Shown here in pieces: positions 1 to 11,734 of a DNA stretch of 64,000 nucleotides; positions within the stretch are counted from its first letter, which is position 1; each line of letters opens with the position of its first letter. Under the pieces are notes generated by a model. It worked only from the letters and a program-made list of their open reading frames with translations, made no database searches and had not been told where the DNA came from. A program made the position numbers and the translations under genes. Origin of the DNA: Mesorhabditis belari (taxonomy: Eukaryota > Nematoda > Chromadorea > Rhabditida > Rhabditidae); NCBI GenBank assembly GCA_958450365.1, contig CAUEEP010000934.1, positions 298,001 to 362,000 of the forward strand, in the 5' to 3' direction.

Positions 1-480
1 CAGAATCCTAGCGTTTAAATGCAAATTGCCCTTCAAACTTTTGAAGCAATCTTTTAAAAGGATAGAGTTCTTGTTTCTCTTATGGTAAACAAAGAAGACA
101 AAAGAGACTGACGACATGGACGACAGACGACACAGAATCCTAGCACTCTAAATGCAAATTGCACTTCAGAGTTTTGAGCGCAATCTTTAGGAAGTAATAA
201 AAAGCTTTTTTCTCTTACGGTAAACAAAGACAGACAAAAGGCAGACAGACAGACAGACAAAAGACAGACAATGGACAGACAAACAGACACAGTAATCCTA
301 GCGTTTTAAATGCAAATTGCCCTTCAAACTTTTGAATGCAATCTTTTAAAAGTGATAGAGCTTCTTGTTTCTCTTATGGTAAACAAAGACAGACAAAAGA
401 CAGACGAAAGACAGACAATGGACAGACAGACAGACACAGTAATCCTAGCATTCTAAATGCAAGTTGCCCTTCAGAGTTTT
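1..480. repeat. Tandem repeat, unit about 150 bp
   Basis: About three imperfect copies of a unit that begins near AATCCTAGCGTTTTAAATGC, contains TTCTCTTATGGTAAACAAAG and ends in a GACAGACAAAAG microsatellite. Copies start near 4, 130, 293 and 440. The array is cut by the left edge. No gene is seen in it. Confidence 0.8.
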
Positions 481-1200
481 GAATGCAAATTTGCAACAAC
501 AGCACTTTTTGATATTGAATTTGAATTTGTAATTCGCATAAAATTACCCACAAACAATTATAGGAGAATAATTTCTTTTTTTTTTTAATAATTAGGAAAA
601 TTAGGGCAAATTTATTTTCAAATTTTCACCTAAATTCAATTTTGTGAAAGAACATTCGATTTTAAATTGAAATTTCAATCGAAATTATTTTCAAAAAGAC
701 ATTTGACAATGATTTCTTTTGAAGATATTCACTCAAAAGAACTCTTTCAGTACATTCTACTTTCTAGGGTCAATCTCCTTTTTAGGGTCAATTGCTCTTC
801 TTTTTTCTGGTGTGAATTGCCCCGAGAATTTTCAAATCCGGTCCCCTCTGATGACTTTAATGATTAGACAACTCGTTTTTAAACTCTAATACAAACGTCA
901 TATGAAACTTTTTTTGATTGATTTATGACTATTTTCATTTTTCCCTCGTCTTCTTTCCTTTTTTTTCAAGTTTTAACGCAAGCTCTTGAGCTTACTTGGC
1001 TTCTACAATTGTTTTAAACTTTGTAGCTGCCAAAAGCTTTGTAGCTACCTTTTCCTTCAAACTATTGTAATATTATCTCCAATTTTGTCAATTTTATCAA
1101 ATCTATTCACTTTTTGTTTGTTTCTGTGAGGTTTCATAAAGGATATCGAAAGATATAAAAAGTTTGATAGATTAGATAAAAATTCGAGACAGATTATGGT
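481..1200. other. AT-rich stretch without recognised gene
   Basis: I see only AT-rich sequence with short T and A runs. Short open frames here have no recognisable composition or splice context. Confidence 0.5.
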
Positions 1201-1202
1201 CA

Positions 1203-1858
1203 TTTAAAAAAAGGGACACTTTTATTGGATTGTCCAGTTATGAATGCGCGTTTTTTACTATTTTGTAAATTTCTCAAGATAGCGAAATCAAGAAAAAGAT
1301 ATATATAAATATTATTCGAAAGCTGAAGATCTCCTCTACATTTTGATATAAAAAGTTTTTGAATTTGTTCAGCTTTTGGGCAAATTGACTGCACAGAAGA
1401 AGAGGTGGCCAAAAAATGGATCAAGTTTTGGCTATCAGGACTCAGAGCCAGCTCTCAGGACTCAGAGCCAGCCGAGGTGCCTTTGGATCAAGTTTTGGCT
1501 CCGCTCAAATTGAGTTAACCGTTTGATGTTTGGCTAATAGATATATCAATACAACTTTTTAAAAAATATAACAATTTCAGAGCATCTTTACTTTTCTGGG
1601 CGGTTATTTTACACCATAAAACTTGAGGAATAGCTAAGCTGGAATGGGTTTTTTTTTTCGAAAACGACCTCTCCCTTTGTGCAGTCAATTTTCCCAAAAG
1701 CTGAACAAATTCAAAAACTTTTTTATTCCAAAATTTAGAGGAGATCTTCAGCTTTCGAATGATATCTAACACTCATATGCATCTGTTCGATATCTCGAGA
1801 AATTTACAAAATAGTAAAAACGCGCATTCATAACTGGACAACCCAATAGAAAACGGAT
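1203..1858. mobile_element. Palindromic (fold-back) element, about 650 bp
   Basis: Two inverted arms of roughly 200 bp surround a centre near 1400-1650. The left arm runs from the TTGTCCAGTTATGAATGCGC region to TTCAGCTTTTGGGCAAATTG. The right arm carries the inverse, from CAATTTTCCCAAAAGCTGAA to GCGCATTCATAACTGGACAA. Arms have small insertions relative to each other. It encodes no transposase, so it is probably a MITE or fold-back element. Confidence 0.7.
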
Positions 1859-2015
1859 TTCATTACAGCTTTCAATTTGCATTCAATTTAGTGTTTTCAA
1901 ATCCGAAACGACAAGGATTTTTCAATTCGCATACAAAATTCGTTTAACTGTAAATCTTTTCATGATTTTATTTAGTATAAAATGGAATTCACACCCGTCT
2001 CGCGTCTTTACAGTA

Positions 2016-2375
2016 GTGGGGAAAATGCGACTTTTTTTGCGCACTCGGCCCATTAGCGCATCTTTTTTCGCGTTTTAAAGCCCAAAAAAACTAATATTAA
2101 CCAATTTCTATTCAAAAAGTTGTTTTTCTGGGTAATTTTAGGGCGTAGAATCGAAATTTTAACATATCAGAGCTCATGGAAGTAACTTTTTTGAAAGATA
2201 AAACGCGTAGATCAAATTATAGAAAATTGTCGATTTTTCTCTTTGTATAACTCCGTCCGTTTGTTTCCACAAGCTCTGATATGTCAAAATTTGGATTTTA
2301 CGTCCTAAAATTACCCAGCAAAAACAACTTTTGGGATAGAAATTGGTTAATAGCGCTATTTTCCTAAGCCTAGTC
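2016..2375. mobile_element. Palindromic MITE, divergent TGCGACTTTTTTTGCGCAC family
   Basis: The left end contains AAAATGCGACTTTTTTTGCG, resembling the ends of the element at 4185-4545. Internal arms pair, for example GGTAATTTTAGGGCGTAGAA near 2133 with TTTTACGTCCTAAAATTACC near 2297. The right terminus is eroded. No coding capacity. Confidence 0.55.
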
Positions 2376-2439
2376 ATGGACAAAAGTCTTCACCCATACC
2401 GAAATCAACTTTTTAACAAGCTTTAAAAATTGTTTCGAA

Positions 2440-4184
2440 AGTATTTTGTAGCATTTTTACTCTAGTTTCATATCCCATAACCAAAAGAAATCACAATTTA
2501 TTTCAAGCAACAAACAACGACTTTAACAAGAAAACCCTCAAAATAGGTGGATAAAAGTCTTTACCCCTAGAACAAAAAGTTAGAAGAAATCGAGGATTTC
2601 AATATTTGGTAGGGTCTCCTTTTTGATGAAATTACCGCTTGAATCCTTTTCGGCATCGAGTTGACCAAAACATGTAGAATTTGAGGACCGATCTTTGTCC
2701 AGATGTATCGAACGAAGTACGATAGCTCAATCCTACTATTGCATTTTCCCTTCAATTTTGACTTTAAAAACAAATGTTTGATGTTTGATGAACACAAATG
2801 TTTGATAACGTTCAAATCCGGGCTGTAGGGAGGAGCAGATATGATCTGGACTCCATTCGATCGAAACCATCCGGGTAAACGAGCTCTATAATCATTGATA
2901 AGGCGAAAAACTCGTCCCATTAACAGTTGCGTCTTGTGGCATGGAGCGTTGTCCTGGTACAGCAGTCATCTTTGTCCAATTTTTGTGGTCGCAAATGGAA
3001 GAAGATCATTCTCCAAAATTGCCTTGTATCGTTGAACGTCGAAGTTTAAATTGAAAAGAACGAGCGGACCTGGTGAACTTCTGGTAAATGCTCCTAAAAA
3101 AACAAAATCAGTAGGCATAAAAATCAAAGTTTCTTACCCCACAACATGATTGCTCCGCCACCAAATTTGACTGTCGGACGAAGGTTTTTGGTGCTATATC
3201 GTTGTCGGACGAAGATTTTTGGTGCTATCGTTGTCGGACGAAGGTTTTTGGTGCTATATCGTTGTCGAACGGTTCTCCGGATCAAATGATTGCCATCGGG
3301 ATTGAAAAGGTTGATCTTCGATTCATCGGTGAAGATGACATTGACCCAGTCGTTGCTCGTCCAACTTTCGTACTTCTTGGCGAAGTCGAATCGGATCTTC
3401 CGGTGTTTGGCGATCATCAGGGGCTTCTTGGCGGCCCATCTCGTTATAAGTCCTGTATGAATCAAACATCTGCTCACTGTCTTTCGATTGATATCCTTGT
3501 TAAATTGCTGCTTGATCAATTTCCATCGGAAGCATTAAGATTTAGATTTTTTTGTGGGCCAAAATTAGAGCCTTGTCTTCTCTTGTTGTTGTAACGCATG
3601 AACGACCTGTTTTAAAACGTCCAAAACGTCGTTTAAAACGCTCGGTGAAGAGTTCCAGTCGTTTTTGCTTTGCAAAGCTTTTTCACCGTCTCGGGGCTGC
3701 ATTTGAATAAGCTCGCAACATCCTTTACTTTGTCGCTTCTTTTCCTTGCTTCCACAATCTTTTCTTTTGTCGGGAGTGATCAGATAGGCCCCAGGCATCA
3801 CTAAAATTTTTTTAAAAAATACATTTATTGAAAACCAATAATGTGATACAAACAAAGGGTACATAATAAGACATAAAGGTTAAACACACAATTTTATGGC
3901 ACTGCGGCCGTTCTCAGCCCTATTTACCCCTATTACCCAAATGTTGTGAAAGAAAAAACCCACTTGGTGGGAAAAAGAAACATTAAATTTTAACAAATTA
4001 AAAAAAAATATTGTTATGTGAAAAATGATGAAACAACAGCAAGAAAATAAAAAGTTAAAAAGGGGTAAAGACATTTGAGGTGTTTGAGGGTTTTTTGTTA
4101 AAGTCGTTGTTTATTGCTTGAAATAAATTGTTATTTCTTTTGGTTATGGGATATGAAACTAGAGTAAAAATGCTACAAAATACG
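2440..4184 (-). mobile_element. Tc1-like transposon with long terminal inverted repeats
   Basis: Inverted repeats of about 125 bp bound the element. The left one runs 2440-2568 from TATTTTGTAGCATTTTTACT to AAGTCTTTACCCCT. The right one at 4058-4184 is its inverse, from AGGGGTAAAGAC to GCTACAAAATA. The enclosed transposase reads leftward. TIR length and domain order fit the Tc1 branch of Tc1/mariner. The transposase is broken, so this copy should be non-autonomous. Confidence 0.85.
2567..3800 (-). pseudogene. Tc1-family transposase, disrupted
   Basis: Read leftward, the start region near 3798 opens with MPGAYLITPDKR. It then needs a frameshift to continue in the helix-turn-helix frame (VKDVASLFKCSPETVKKLC, about 3640-3760). 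A middle frame at 3124-3519 holds RKTVSRCLIHTGL, the catalytic-type IFTDESKINLF and FGGGAIMLWG. The last block at 2567-2920 carries SAPPYSPDLNVIKHL, where the family normally has an acidic catalytic triad residue and HLW. The middle block contains a near-duplication of RQRYSTKNLRPT, coming from a repeated TTTTTGGTGCTATATCGTTG segment at 3185-3265. Frameshifts and this expansion mark it as dead. Confidence 0.85.
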
Positions 4185-4545
4185 GGGATGAGACAAATGC
4201 GACCTTTTTTTTGCGCACCTGGACATTTGCGCACCTTTTTTTGCTGGAAAAGGCCTTAGGAAAGGTCGTAGAGCTTCAAAAATGTTTTCATAGAAGGGAA
4301 TCGTATGCGTAGATTCCGAATTTCGACAAATCAGACCTCGCTGACACGTCAAATTTGGGCTAAAAGGCAAAAACTACGCAACTTAACGCTTTTCCGCAGT
4401 TTTTGCCTTTTAGCCCAAATTGGACGTGTCAGCGAGGTCTGATTTGTCAAAATTCTGAATCTACGCATACGATTCTCTTATATGGAAATATTTTCGAATG
4501 TCCGGGTGCGCAAAAAAAGGTCGCATTTGTCCCACTCCCCTCATT
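4185..4545. mobile_element. Palindromic MITE, ACAAATGCGACC family
   Basis: Outer ends are inverse copies: GACAAATGCGACCTTTTTTT at 4193 against AAAAAGGTCGCATTTGTCCC at 4516. Internal arms carry GCCTTTTAGCCCAAATT(T/G)G and GGTCTGATTTGTC in both orientations, so the whole element folds into a hairpin around 4372-4400. It abuts the right end of the Tc1-like element. Related pieces lie at 19334-19530 and 25585-25622. Confidence 0.8.
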
Positions 4546-4945
4546 TGTGCTATTCCCTCATTTACAACATTTTCCCATTTTTCTTTCCAACAACAGAATC
4601 ATTAGTGCGTTTCAAATTTTGGCCTAATACTTGCTGAAACAAAGATTTTATCCAGAAATCTCTTTCTTTTCCACTTTTTTTCTCCAAAATCCACCCCCAG
4701 GCCACATTTCAAACCTGTACATATCCCCAGAAATATCCTCCAGCTAATCTAACTCCCCATTTCCTCTCATTCTTTTCACTCATCCACTCAATTGTCACCA
4801 AGTGACAGTCCCCCTTTTATCCTTTTCATCTACTATACATTTATCCGTTTTCTAGAGTTTCAACATCTGCCTGTTTTCCTTATCTTTTTAAAGTTATCAC
4901 TGTGTTTTTCTTTTTTGTTTGCCCTTGGCTTATGTGTTTTTTCAG

Positions 4946-7778
4946 GTGTGAAATCTCAGCAAAACGTTTCATGTCACTTGCAATTCGAAACGCACGAAAA
5001 CGCGAATATCTACAGGTGGCTCTTTGACTTTTCAATTTTAATTAACACATTATGCCATTGTTTAATGAAAAACAAGGTGTAAACTAGTTTAATTGGCTCA
5101 AAAACAGCTTCATTGGCTCAAAATATGAGTTGAATGTATACAAAACTATTTTAAACTTGATCCTACTCAAGTTATGCGTTGTTTTTCTGTCGTATTAAGT
5201 AGAAAATGATTTAAACTAACTTAAACTGATAAAAAAAGTGAATCAGTAGCGAAATATTTCACTCCAATATTAGGAAAGCACCTATTCAGCTTACTTTTTA
5301 GGTTTCCTATCGACTTTATTATACAATAACCTAACTATTGTTTTATATTTGATTCCTTTTAGGACGATGAAGAGGCCTATCATGAGCAAGGGATTAAATT
5401 CTCGCGAATCGACGATTACGAAAGACATATCAACAGTCAATCCATCTCACCGCCAGTAAACGATTCGGGACTTGGAACGTCGGTGCGTTGACCTTGGCAG
5501 AATTATACAAAAATTCTGTTAGAGTTTGAATAACATAATGAAATTAACTCGAATTTCTTTTCCACTCTTTCAATTTTGTTTTCTTTTCAGCTTTGTTCGA
5601 TCCCTTCACCACCAATTCTTCTCATTCATCAGCCTCATCTATCTCTATCCGCTTTCCTCCCACCGCCATCCGAATTTTGTCGCGTTGTTGGACGTCTTTC
5701 GCTCAGCGGATTGCCACGGAAATACGGGGTGAGGGTTTGATTTATTTTTGGTAATGAGAAATGGATTATATTTAAAGAAATGATTACTTATCGTTTCTAT
5801 GCAGCTTTACTCTAAAATTTTTCGATAAGCGATTCAATCCCAAAGCCTGTATCTAAAGAAAGATAAATAAATAGTAAACAATCTTTTGTTGACTGTAAAT
5901 TCTTTGCTGACTTGCTTTACACATTTTGTTTAGGTGACTGTGGAAGAGATTAAACGCCGAGTTGGTCCACCAGAATGCCTAAATTCTTCGGTGCTTACTG
6001 GAATCCTCAGAAAGTAAGTTTGTTTTTGCACTTTGCAGCTTTAATTGATCACAATTAAGGCTTAAACGCTAATCTACTTTTTAAAATCTACTAGGTAAGG
6101 ATTCTATTGTTTAGGGCCAAATTGTCGGGCAAGAGTCGATCGCTGAGAGATGAGATGGCTGAACGAGGGATTGATCTCAAGGTGAACCGACTTCTTTATT
6201 AAATCAATATCATTTTTTTAGTTGGGTCGCAAGAAGCAAACAACTACGACAGCATTTACAGCTCTTGTGGAAGGTTTGAGAAAGATTTCAGCTTCTAATT
6301 TTTCATTTTCTAGAAGAATCGGTGACTTTGGCGCAAGATATGGACGGTGTCACGCAAGAACACTATCCGATCAATCATTTCGCTGCACATTTGCAAGCAA
6401 GGTTCGGTTTTTGGTGGAAAATTTGCAGAGAGAAGATTCATTGCCTCTTTTAACATCAAATCATTAAAGCTTAACATAAACAATCCGTTTTTGAACAGCT
6501 CTTAAACAAAAGAAGGCAATCTAGTTTTAATGGCTCTATAATATATAACTTTTTTTTTCTAGAGCAATCGCAACTTGTCAATCACCCGAAGAAATCGAGA
6601 TCTACAAGAGAGACTTGCTTGGATTCATGTGAGTTTATAGATTTGTAAAATTATCTGTAAGATTTGCCCTTTCTCAGGAAAATCTTCTCCTTTGTCGACA
6701 TCGAGCTTCAGGGATTCGAGTCTCCGCTTTGCGACCTCCAACCACAACCCAATGAAAACACCGAGTTGCAACAGGGATTCGATAACTACAGCTTGGTAAG
6801 TTTGCTAGATTTGAATAATTGGAGTTTCGTTTTAGATCATTTTAGATAAAAATTTTTCTGGACTTGTTGAGCTTATCGAGTCCGGCGAAAGATTGATCTA
6901 AAATGTTTTATCTAAAATGATCGAAATCTAAAGAATGGCAAAACAGAACCTAGCCATGTTTGGTATCAAAATGAAACCTAAAAGAGCTTGTGAGGGAACT
7001 GGGTTTCATGCTCGAAGGAGCTTTGCGGAGTAAAAAAATCGGAGAGCAGGAGAGACTGTCTGAAAATTTTGCCCGGACTCGTTAGGCAGGTCTAATGTGC
7101 AAGCTTTTGCCATTAGGACTAACTTTTAACGTTTACTAATTCCCTTTTTTTAGTTGACTCATGGCTTTGGTTCGTTCAACTCTCGCACCTGGATGAGAAC
7201 GTTTTTGCAGGTACTTGAGTTGATTACCAATTTTCTCTAGTTCTTGCTCAGATTGCTTGCTCAACGATGAATCTGATGGACCCGGTGACGGGACAGTCGA
7301 ATTCTTTCCCAGCTGCACAAGCCCCAATTCAACTCACTTCTCCACAGCTACAGCAGTATACGCCGCAAATTGCACAGGTTTGGAAATTGGTGTTTTGAAT
7401 GTATAGAATAGAATAGAACATTTTTGATAATTTTGAATGCTGATTGCCAAACACAATACAATTTGAATTGGCTTAATCTTCCTTTTTTTTCAGCTTCCCC
7501 CACTTCCGCCATTGCCTCAATTGTGCGATCCATCTCAGCCGTCATCCTCTTCATCTCCATCGCCATTCTACCTCTCTCCACTAGCTTTCCCACCACCACC
7601 TCAATTTCATCACGGAATGTACAATCTCTACCAACCGTCATTTTTGCCTCCACATCTTCTCCCATCAGCCGATGAATTGATTCAATCGAATTGCATCTCT
7701 TCTTCGTCTTCAAACGACTTTCAACCATCAATGCCAGCCATCAACGATTGGAGCAAAGTGTTGACCCCGCTCAATTGA
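4946..7778 (+). CDS. AP-2 family transcription factor (aptf-like), multi-exon
   Basis: Sequence-specific nuclear transcription factor of the TFAP2 family, which binds GC-rich palindromes as a dimer. Exons by splice signals and phase: 4946-5015, 5363-5482, 5591-5728, 5934-6013, 6115-6181, 6222-6273, 6314-6401, 6563-6628, 6678-6795, 7154-7210, 7252-7377, 7494-7778. Family hallmarks in order are VGRLSLSGLPRKYG, then VTVEEIKRRVGPPECLN (vertebrate VTVGEVQRRLSPPECLN), GILRKAKLSGKSRSLRD, LGRKKQTTTTAFTALVE, and LTHGFGSFNSRTW for the helix-span-helix end (family LISHGFGS). The C-terminal tail is Pro/Ser-rich. The true start is uncertain: the first listed exon opens in phase 1, so an upstream exon is expected, or the in-frame ATG near 4970 is used. 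The DNA-binding core is recognisable but divergent. C. elegans has several aptf paralogues and I cannot assign one. Confidence 0.88.
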
Positions 7779-9290
7779 TTGGATTCATTTGTTTCTTCTG
7801 TCCCAAGTTTGTTGTTTTATTTTGTAAAAGACTTATAAGCAATTTGAACTTTTTGAGAGTATCCACATTCCTAAAGTTAGACTCAAGTCTGACCTTTTCC
7901 CCCATTTTTGTGTAATTCATTATGTTTACATCTATATTTTGCCCAAAATTTGAAAATGTTTTGTAGTATATTTTTTTGCCGTGAGTGACATTTTATGTAG
8001 TTATTAAATTTAGAGTCTGTAAATGTAAATTTAGAGTGTGTTTCTCTTTTAGTCCGCCTCCAAAAAATTTTTCGATTCAATTTTCGGAAACTACCGTAAT
8101 CCACCCGCCAGTTTTCATCCGATCAGCCCCATTTTGATATGATAAGGGATGAGGGGAATCGCGAGGCTCAATCACGGATACGAAAATTGGGCTGATCGAA
8201 TGGAAAAAATTACGTTATTTTTTGAAAATTGGCTATTTTTAAAAAGTCGCCTATCAAATCTCCCATCAAATCAAATCAAATCAGAAATGCCATTTTTCGC
8301 AAAAATCTTGTCAGGATTTTTCTATTGTTGTTGGAATATTTTGTATTTTGTTTAATAAAGAGAAATTGAGTGAATTTGTAACACGATCAACTATTTATTC
8401 GAGAGAAGAAAAATTGGAGAGAAATGGAAAAAATTTGGAAATTTTTCTTTCTGAGGAAGGCTCGGACTCTGCACACACCACCGGCAAAAATAGAGAAATC
8501 AATGAAAAGTCGGGAAAAATAAATAGTAAACATTTTTTTTTGAATAAGAGATCAAAAGAATACCCTAAATCTGATATTTTTTTTAGTGTATTTTGATAGT
8601 TTTCAGATCAATATTCGATGCTGTCATAGGGGAGATCGTCGGTGGATCGCTTGCCGAATCGCATCCATTTCGCTGATGGGGAACGCTTGCCGAATCTAGA
8701 GGGTTTTCTTTTTTGTTATTAAATTCATAGATTCTTGACAAATCGACTATCATGCGCTATTTTTTTTTGCGATTTTTAATCGACTTTTTTTGCGACTATC
8801 TTTTAACAATCTTTTTTTCTTTGTTCTGTGCAAAACACAACAATTGATGGGATTTGGGTGTAGTGCGATTGTTATTTGAGTGATCGTTAGAGCTTTTTTT
8901 GTGTTTTTAGGTGACTAAGGGTTTTTGGGGAAATGACACACGAAAAACGATCTTTTAGAGGATCTTTTAGAGGGGTTTTCTCGAGTTAAAAAGAGAGAAC
9001 ACGTCTAATAAAGTCTAATCGTGTTATTTTGTGCTTCGAAAGGTGCCTCGAAAGGTTTGTGATTTGTGGAATCGTTTTTTAGAAATGGTTTAATCATGGT
9101 TTTGCATTCCGATCATTTCTTTTTCTCTCAGCAATCTCTATCCATTTTCTTTTTTTTTTACCTCATCCATTTCGTGCTCGATCTGGGTCTTTAGAAGTGA
9201 AATTGAGAGCTTTTTGATTGTTTTTAGATTAAAGTTTGACTCATTCTGCTGTAAGCTAACCTATTGGACTCTAGCTGAAGCAGGAGCCGA
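7779..9290. other. 3' flank of the AP-2 gene and AT-rich spacer
   Basis: An AATAAA at 8354-8359 is the clearest possible polyadenylation signal, about 575 nt past the stop. A block at 8055-8215 (CCGCCAGTTTTCATCCGATC and its partial inverse) has a relative near 53810. A phrase ATCGCATCCATTTCGC at 8655 recurs near 9840. No gene seen. Confidence 0.5.
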
Positions 9291-9293
9291 CCA

Positions 9294-9598
9294 TAGCCTG
9301 ATTAGAGGACTCTACAGTAACCCTAGATCGACTAGACGACTCTACAGTAACCCTAGACTGATTAGACGACTCTACAGTAACCCTAGCTTGACTAGACGAC
9401 TCTACAGTAACCCTAGCTTGACTAGACGACTCTACAGTAACCCTAGCTTGACTAGACGACTCTACAGTAACCCTAGCTTGACTAGACGACTCTACAGTAA
9501 CCCTAGCTTGACTAGACGACTCTACAGTAACCCTAGCTTGACTAGACGACTCTACAGTAACCCTAGCTTGACTAGACGACTCTACAGTAACCCTAGCG
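9294..9598. repeat. 30-bp minisatellite, about 10 copies
   Basis: Unit ACTCTACAGTAACCCTAGCTTGACTAGACG, with the first copies slightly divergent. The unit is a multiple of three, so it reads open (RRLYSNPSLT) through the array. I do not regard that as coding. It contains the CTACAGTA motif common across the window. Confidence 0.9.
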
Positions 9599-10150
9599 AC
9601 ACCTTGATCACCGTAACATTAACGAGAGATTAAAGACATAAAATCTAGAAAGATCAGGCATACGGTAGAGATTTAGGCCGGATTACGGTAACATGGGGCA
9701 CCCAAGTCTACGGGTCTACGGTAAACCAAACCAATTTCAGTAATATTACAGAAAAGATTTCAGAAAAGATTCAGTGAATATTGAATAAATGAATATTTCC
9801 CCTCACCTCATCCATTTAGCATTTGGTGATCTTTTCCCGAATCGCATCCATTTCGCCGATGGAGATCGCTTGGCCAAATCCTCAAAAAACATTCATTTTT
9901 AAAATGCTAATTTCTTCTTAAACTATGCAAATTGTTAATGCTAATTTTAAAACGGCTTAGCTACAGTAAATTGCTGTGCTTTTGCTGGTTTTTGCTGTGC
10001 TTTTGCTGGGTTTTTTTTTGATCTTTAAAAGCATTGTGATCGTACTTGATAGTAAATGCTGAAGTCGGTCTGAAATCGATCAAATTCGAGATTTGAATTT
10101 GAAAATGCATTCAAGAGAAAACACAAGACAAAGCTTTAAAGCAAAGGATT
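9599..10150. other. Spacer without recognised gene
   Basis: AT-rich sequence with short TACGGTA motifs and a repeated phrase TTGCTGTGCTTTTGCTGG near 9971-10010. No gene, RNA or element boundary seen. Confidence 0.5.
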
Positions 10151-10155
10151 TTGGT

Positions 10156-10259
10156 GTACTTTGTGCTGGAAATGAATCCCTTCTAGCGCACTGAATTCTT
10201 CATTTTTCTCGATGGAATTCAGTGCGCCAGAAGGAGTTACAGGAAAGCACAAAGTATAC
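10156..10259. repeat. Dispersed hairpin repeat, copy 1
   Basis: Stem halves GCGCACTGAATTCTTCATTT and GGAATTCAGTGCGCCAGAAG meet around a short loop. The outer pair is GTACTTTGTGCT against AGCACAAAGTA. The same architecture recurs at 11017, 15688, 24083, 48742, 54798, 56945 and 59635. Confidence 0.8.
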
Positions 10260-10785
10260 AGATTTGATAGTAGTGGGAAGAATTGGCTCTTTCCCTGAAT
10301 CGTGGTCTTTTGAAAGTTTCGTGGTCTCTTGAAAGTTCCGTGGTCCCTTGAAAGTTCCGTGGTCCCTTGAAAGTTCCGTGGTCCTTTGAAAGTTCCGTGG
10401 TCCTTTGAAAGTTCCGTGGGCTTTTAAAAGTTTCCGTGGTCCTTTAAAAGTTCCGTGGTCTTTTGTCAAAAAAGTCCGTTTCGTGCTTTTTCGTTAACGT
10501 ATTTTATTAAGTTCCACATGCACATTTAATCAGAATTTAAAGAAAAATCGTAAGAACAACAGCAGCCCAGCAAAACAATTATAGCAGACCATGGAACTTT
10601 CAAAGGACCACGAAACTTTAAAAAGACCACGGAACTTTCAAGAGACCACGGAACTTTCAAAGGACCACGGAACTTTCAAAGGACCACGGAACTTTCAAGA
10701 GACCACGGAACTTTCAAGAGACCACGATTCAGAGAAAGAGCCAATTCTTCCTACTACTATCAAATCTGTGTACTTCCAAAAGACC
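10252..10785. repeat. Inverted pair of 18-19 bp minisatellites
   Basis: The left array (10300-10455) repeats GAAAGTTCCGTGGTCCTTT. The right array (10588-10735) repeats its inverse, GGACCACGGAACTTTC. Unique flanks are also inverted: AGTAGTGGGAAGAATTGGCT at 10269 pairs with AGCCAATTCTTCCTACTACT at 10739. The whole block could form a stem of about 200 bp around a spacer at 10460-10585. Confidence 0.85.
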
Positions 10786-11016
10786 ACGATTCATGGAAAG
10801 AACCAAAAAATGATGAATAGCTACTAGATACATTTTGTAGATCAAATAAAGCCTTTTTTAACAACTTTTATAAAATAAACCCCTTTTTTTCGTGTATTTT
10901 CTCAGCTACGTCTCAGCTACGTCATCGCTTTTCTTTAGCTAAATTTTCTACAAGTTTTCCCCTCAATTTACAATATAAAACATTCTTTAAGTATGCTTTA
11001 TTTTATGCTTTATACT

Positions 11017-11130
11017 GTACTTTTTGCTTTTCTTTTGTAAACGCATCCTTCTAGTGCACTGAATTCTTCATTTTTGGTGAACTTGGTGACGGTGTTGCGA
11101 GAAAAATGAGGAATTCAGCGCTAGAAAGGG
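11017..11130. repeat. Dispersed hairpin repeat, copy 2
   Basis: TAGTGCACTGAATTCTTCAT pairs with AAAATGAGGAATTCAGCGCT. The outer arm GTACTTTTTGCT / GTAAACGCATCCTTCTAG matches the family. Confidence 0.75.
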
Positions 11131-11204
11131 CTATAAAGCTATAAAAGGGCTACAAAAGAGCTCAATGTCCAGAGAAATGTCGACATCAAAGTCAACATTT
11201 GTTT

Positions 11205-11327
11205 CACCTCAAAATCTTCATTTCTTTTATCGTTTAATTGCTGTGTCCCTTGCTCATAGTCGATGGCCATTAAAGCGCACGATAAACACGCCACCAACAA
11301 AACGAGAACTCTCATCGATGGCCACAT
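11205..11327 (-). CDS. Possible first exon of a small secreted peptide gene
   Basis: The frame opens with MWPSMRVLVLLVACLSCALMA, a good signal peptide (short basic start, hydrophobic core, small residues before cleavage). It continues IDYEQGTQQLNDKRNEDFE, including a dibasic KR. A donor-like GAG|GTGAAA follows at about 11205. An acceptor-like TTTCTAG lies 17 nt upstream of the ATG, as for a trans-spliced leader. I could not find following exons among the repeats to the left. It may be a secreted peptide precursor or a chance frame. Confidence 0.35.
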
Positions 11328-11734
11328 TTTGATGCTGGGTTACCTAGAAATTCGAAATTTTTAAAAATTCTTTTAAATTCGAGTTATTAGATTGAAAAAT
11401 GAAAAAAATTGAAAGAAAAAGCTTTTTTTTTTAAAGCTTAAAGAGCTCAATTTGTAGTCAAAAAAAGAAAATTTGAAAGGAATTTTATGCGAAATTTGTA
11501 GTCATTTGAAATTTTAAAGAAAAGAAAATCAAGAAATCAAAGAAATCTTTAAGAAAAAAGAGAAAGCTTAGAAAATCGATTAGTAATCGTTTAATTTAAA
11601 TCATTTAATTGAAATCATTCAATTTAAATCATTTAAATCATTTAAAAGCCTTATCATTTAAACGCTCTTATTCTTTATAGCATTTTCTTTGTTTTTTCTA
11701 GCTATTATTAGCTGAGCAAACAGTTCTCTCCAAA

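Noticed and set aside
9294..9598. Regular spacing resembling a CRISPR array
   Set aside because: Units are contiguous without unique spacers, and the genome is eukaryotic. The same applies to 18196-18412 and 43262-43470.
9214..9633. 139-codon frame over the 30-bp minisatellite
   Set aside because: Open only because the repeat unit is divisible by three and lacks stops. No splice context or non-repeat protein sequence.
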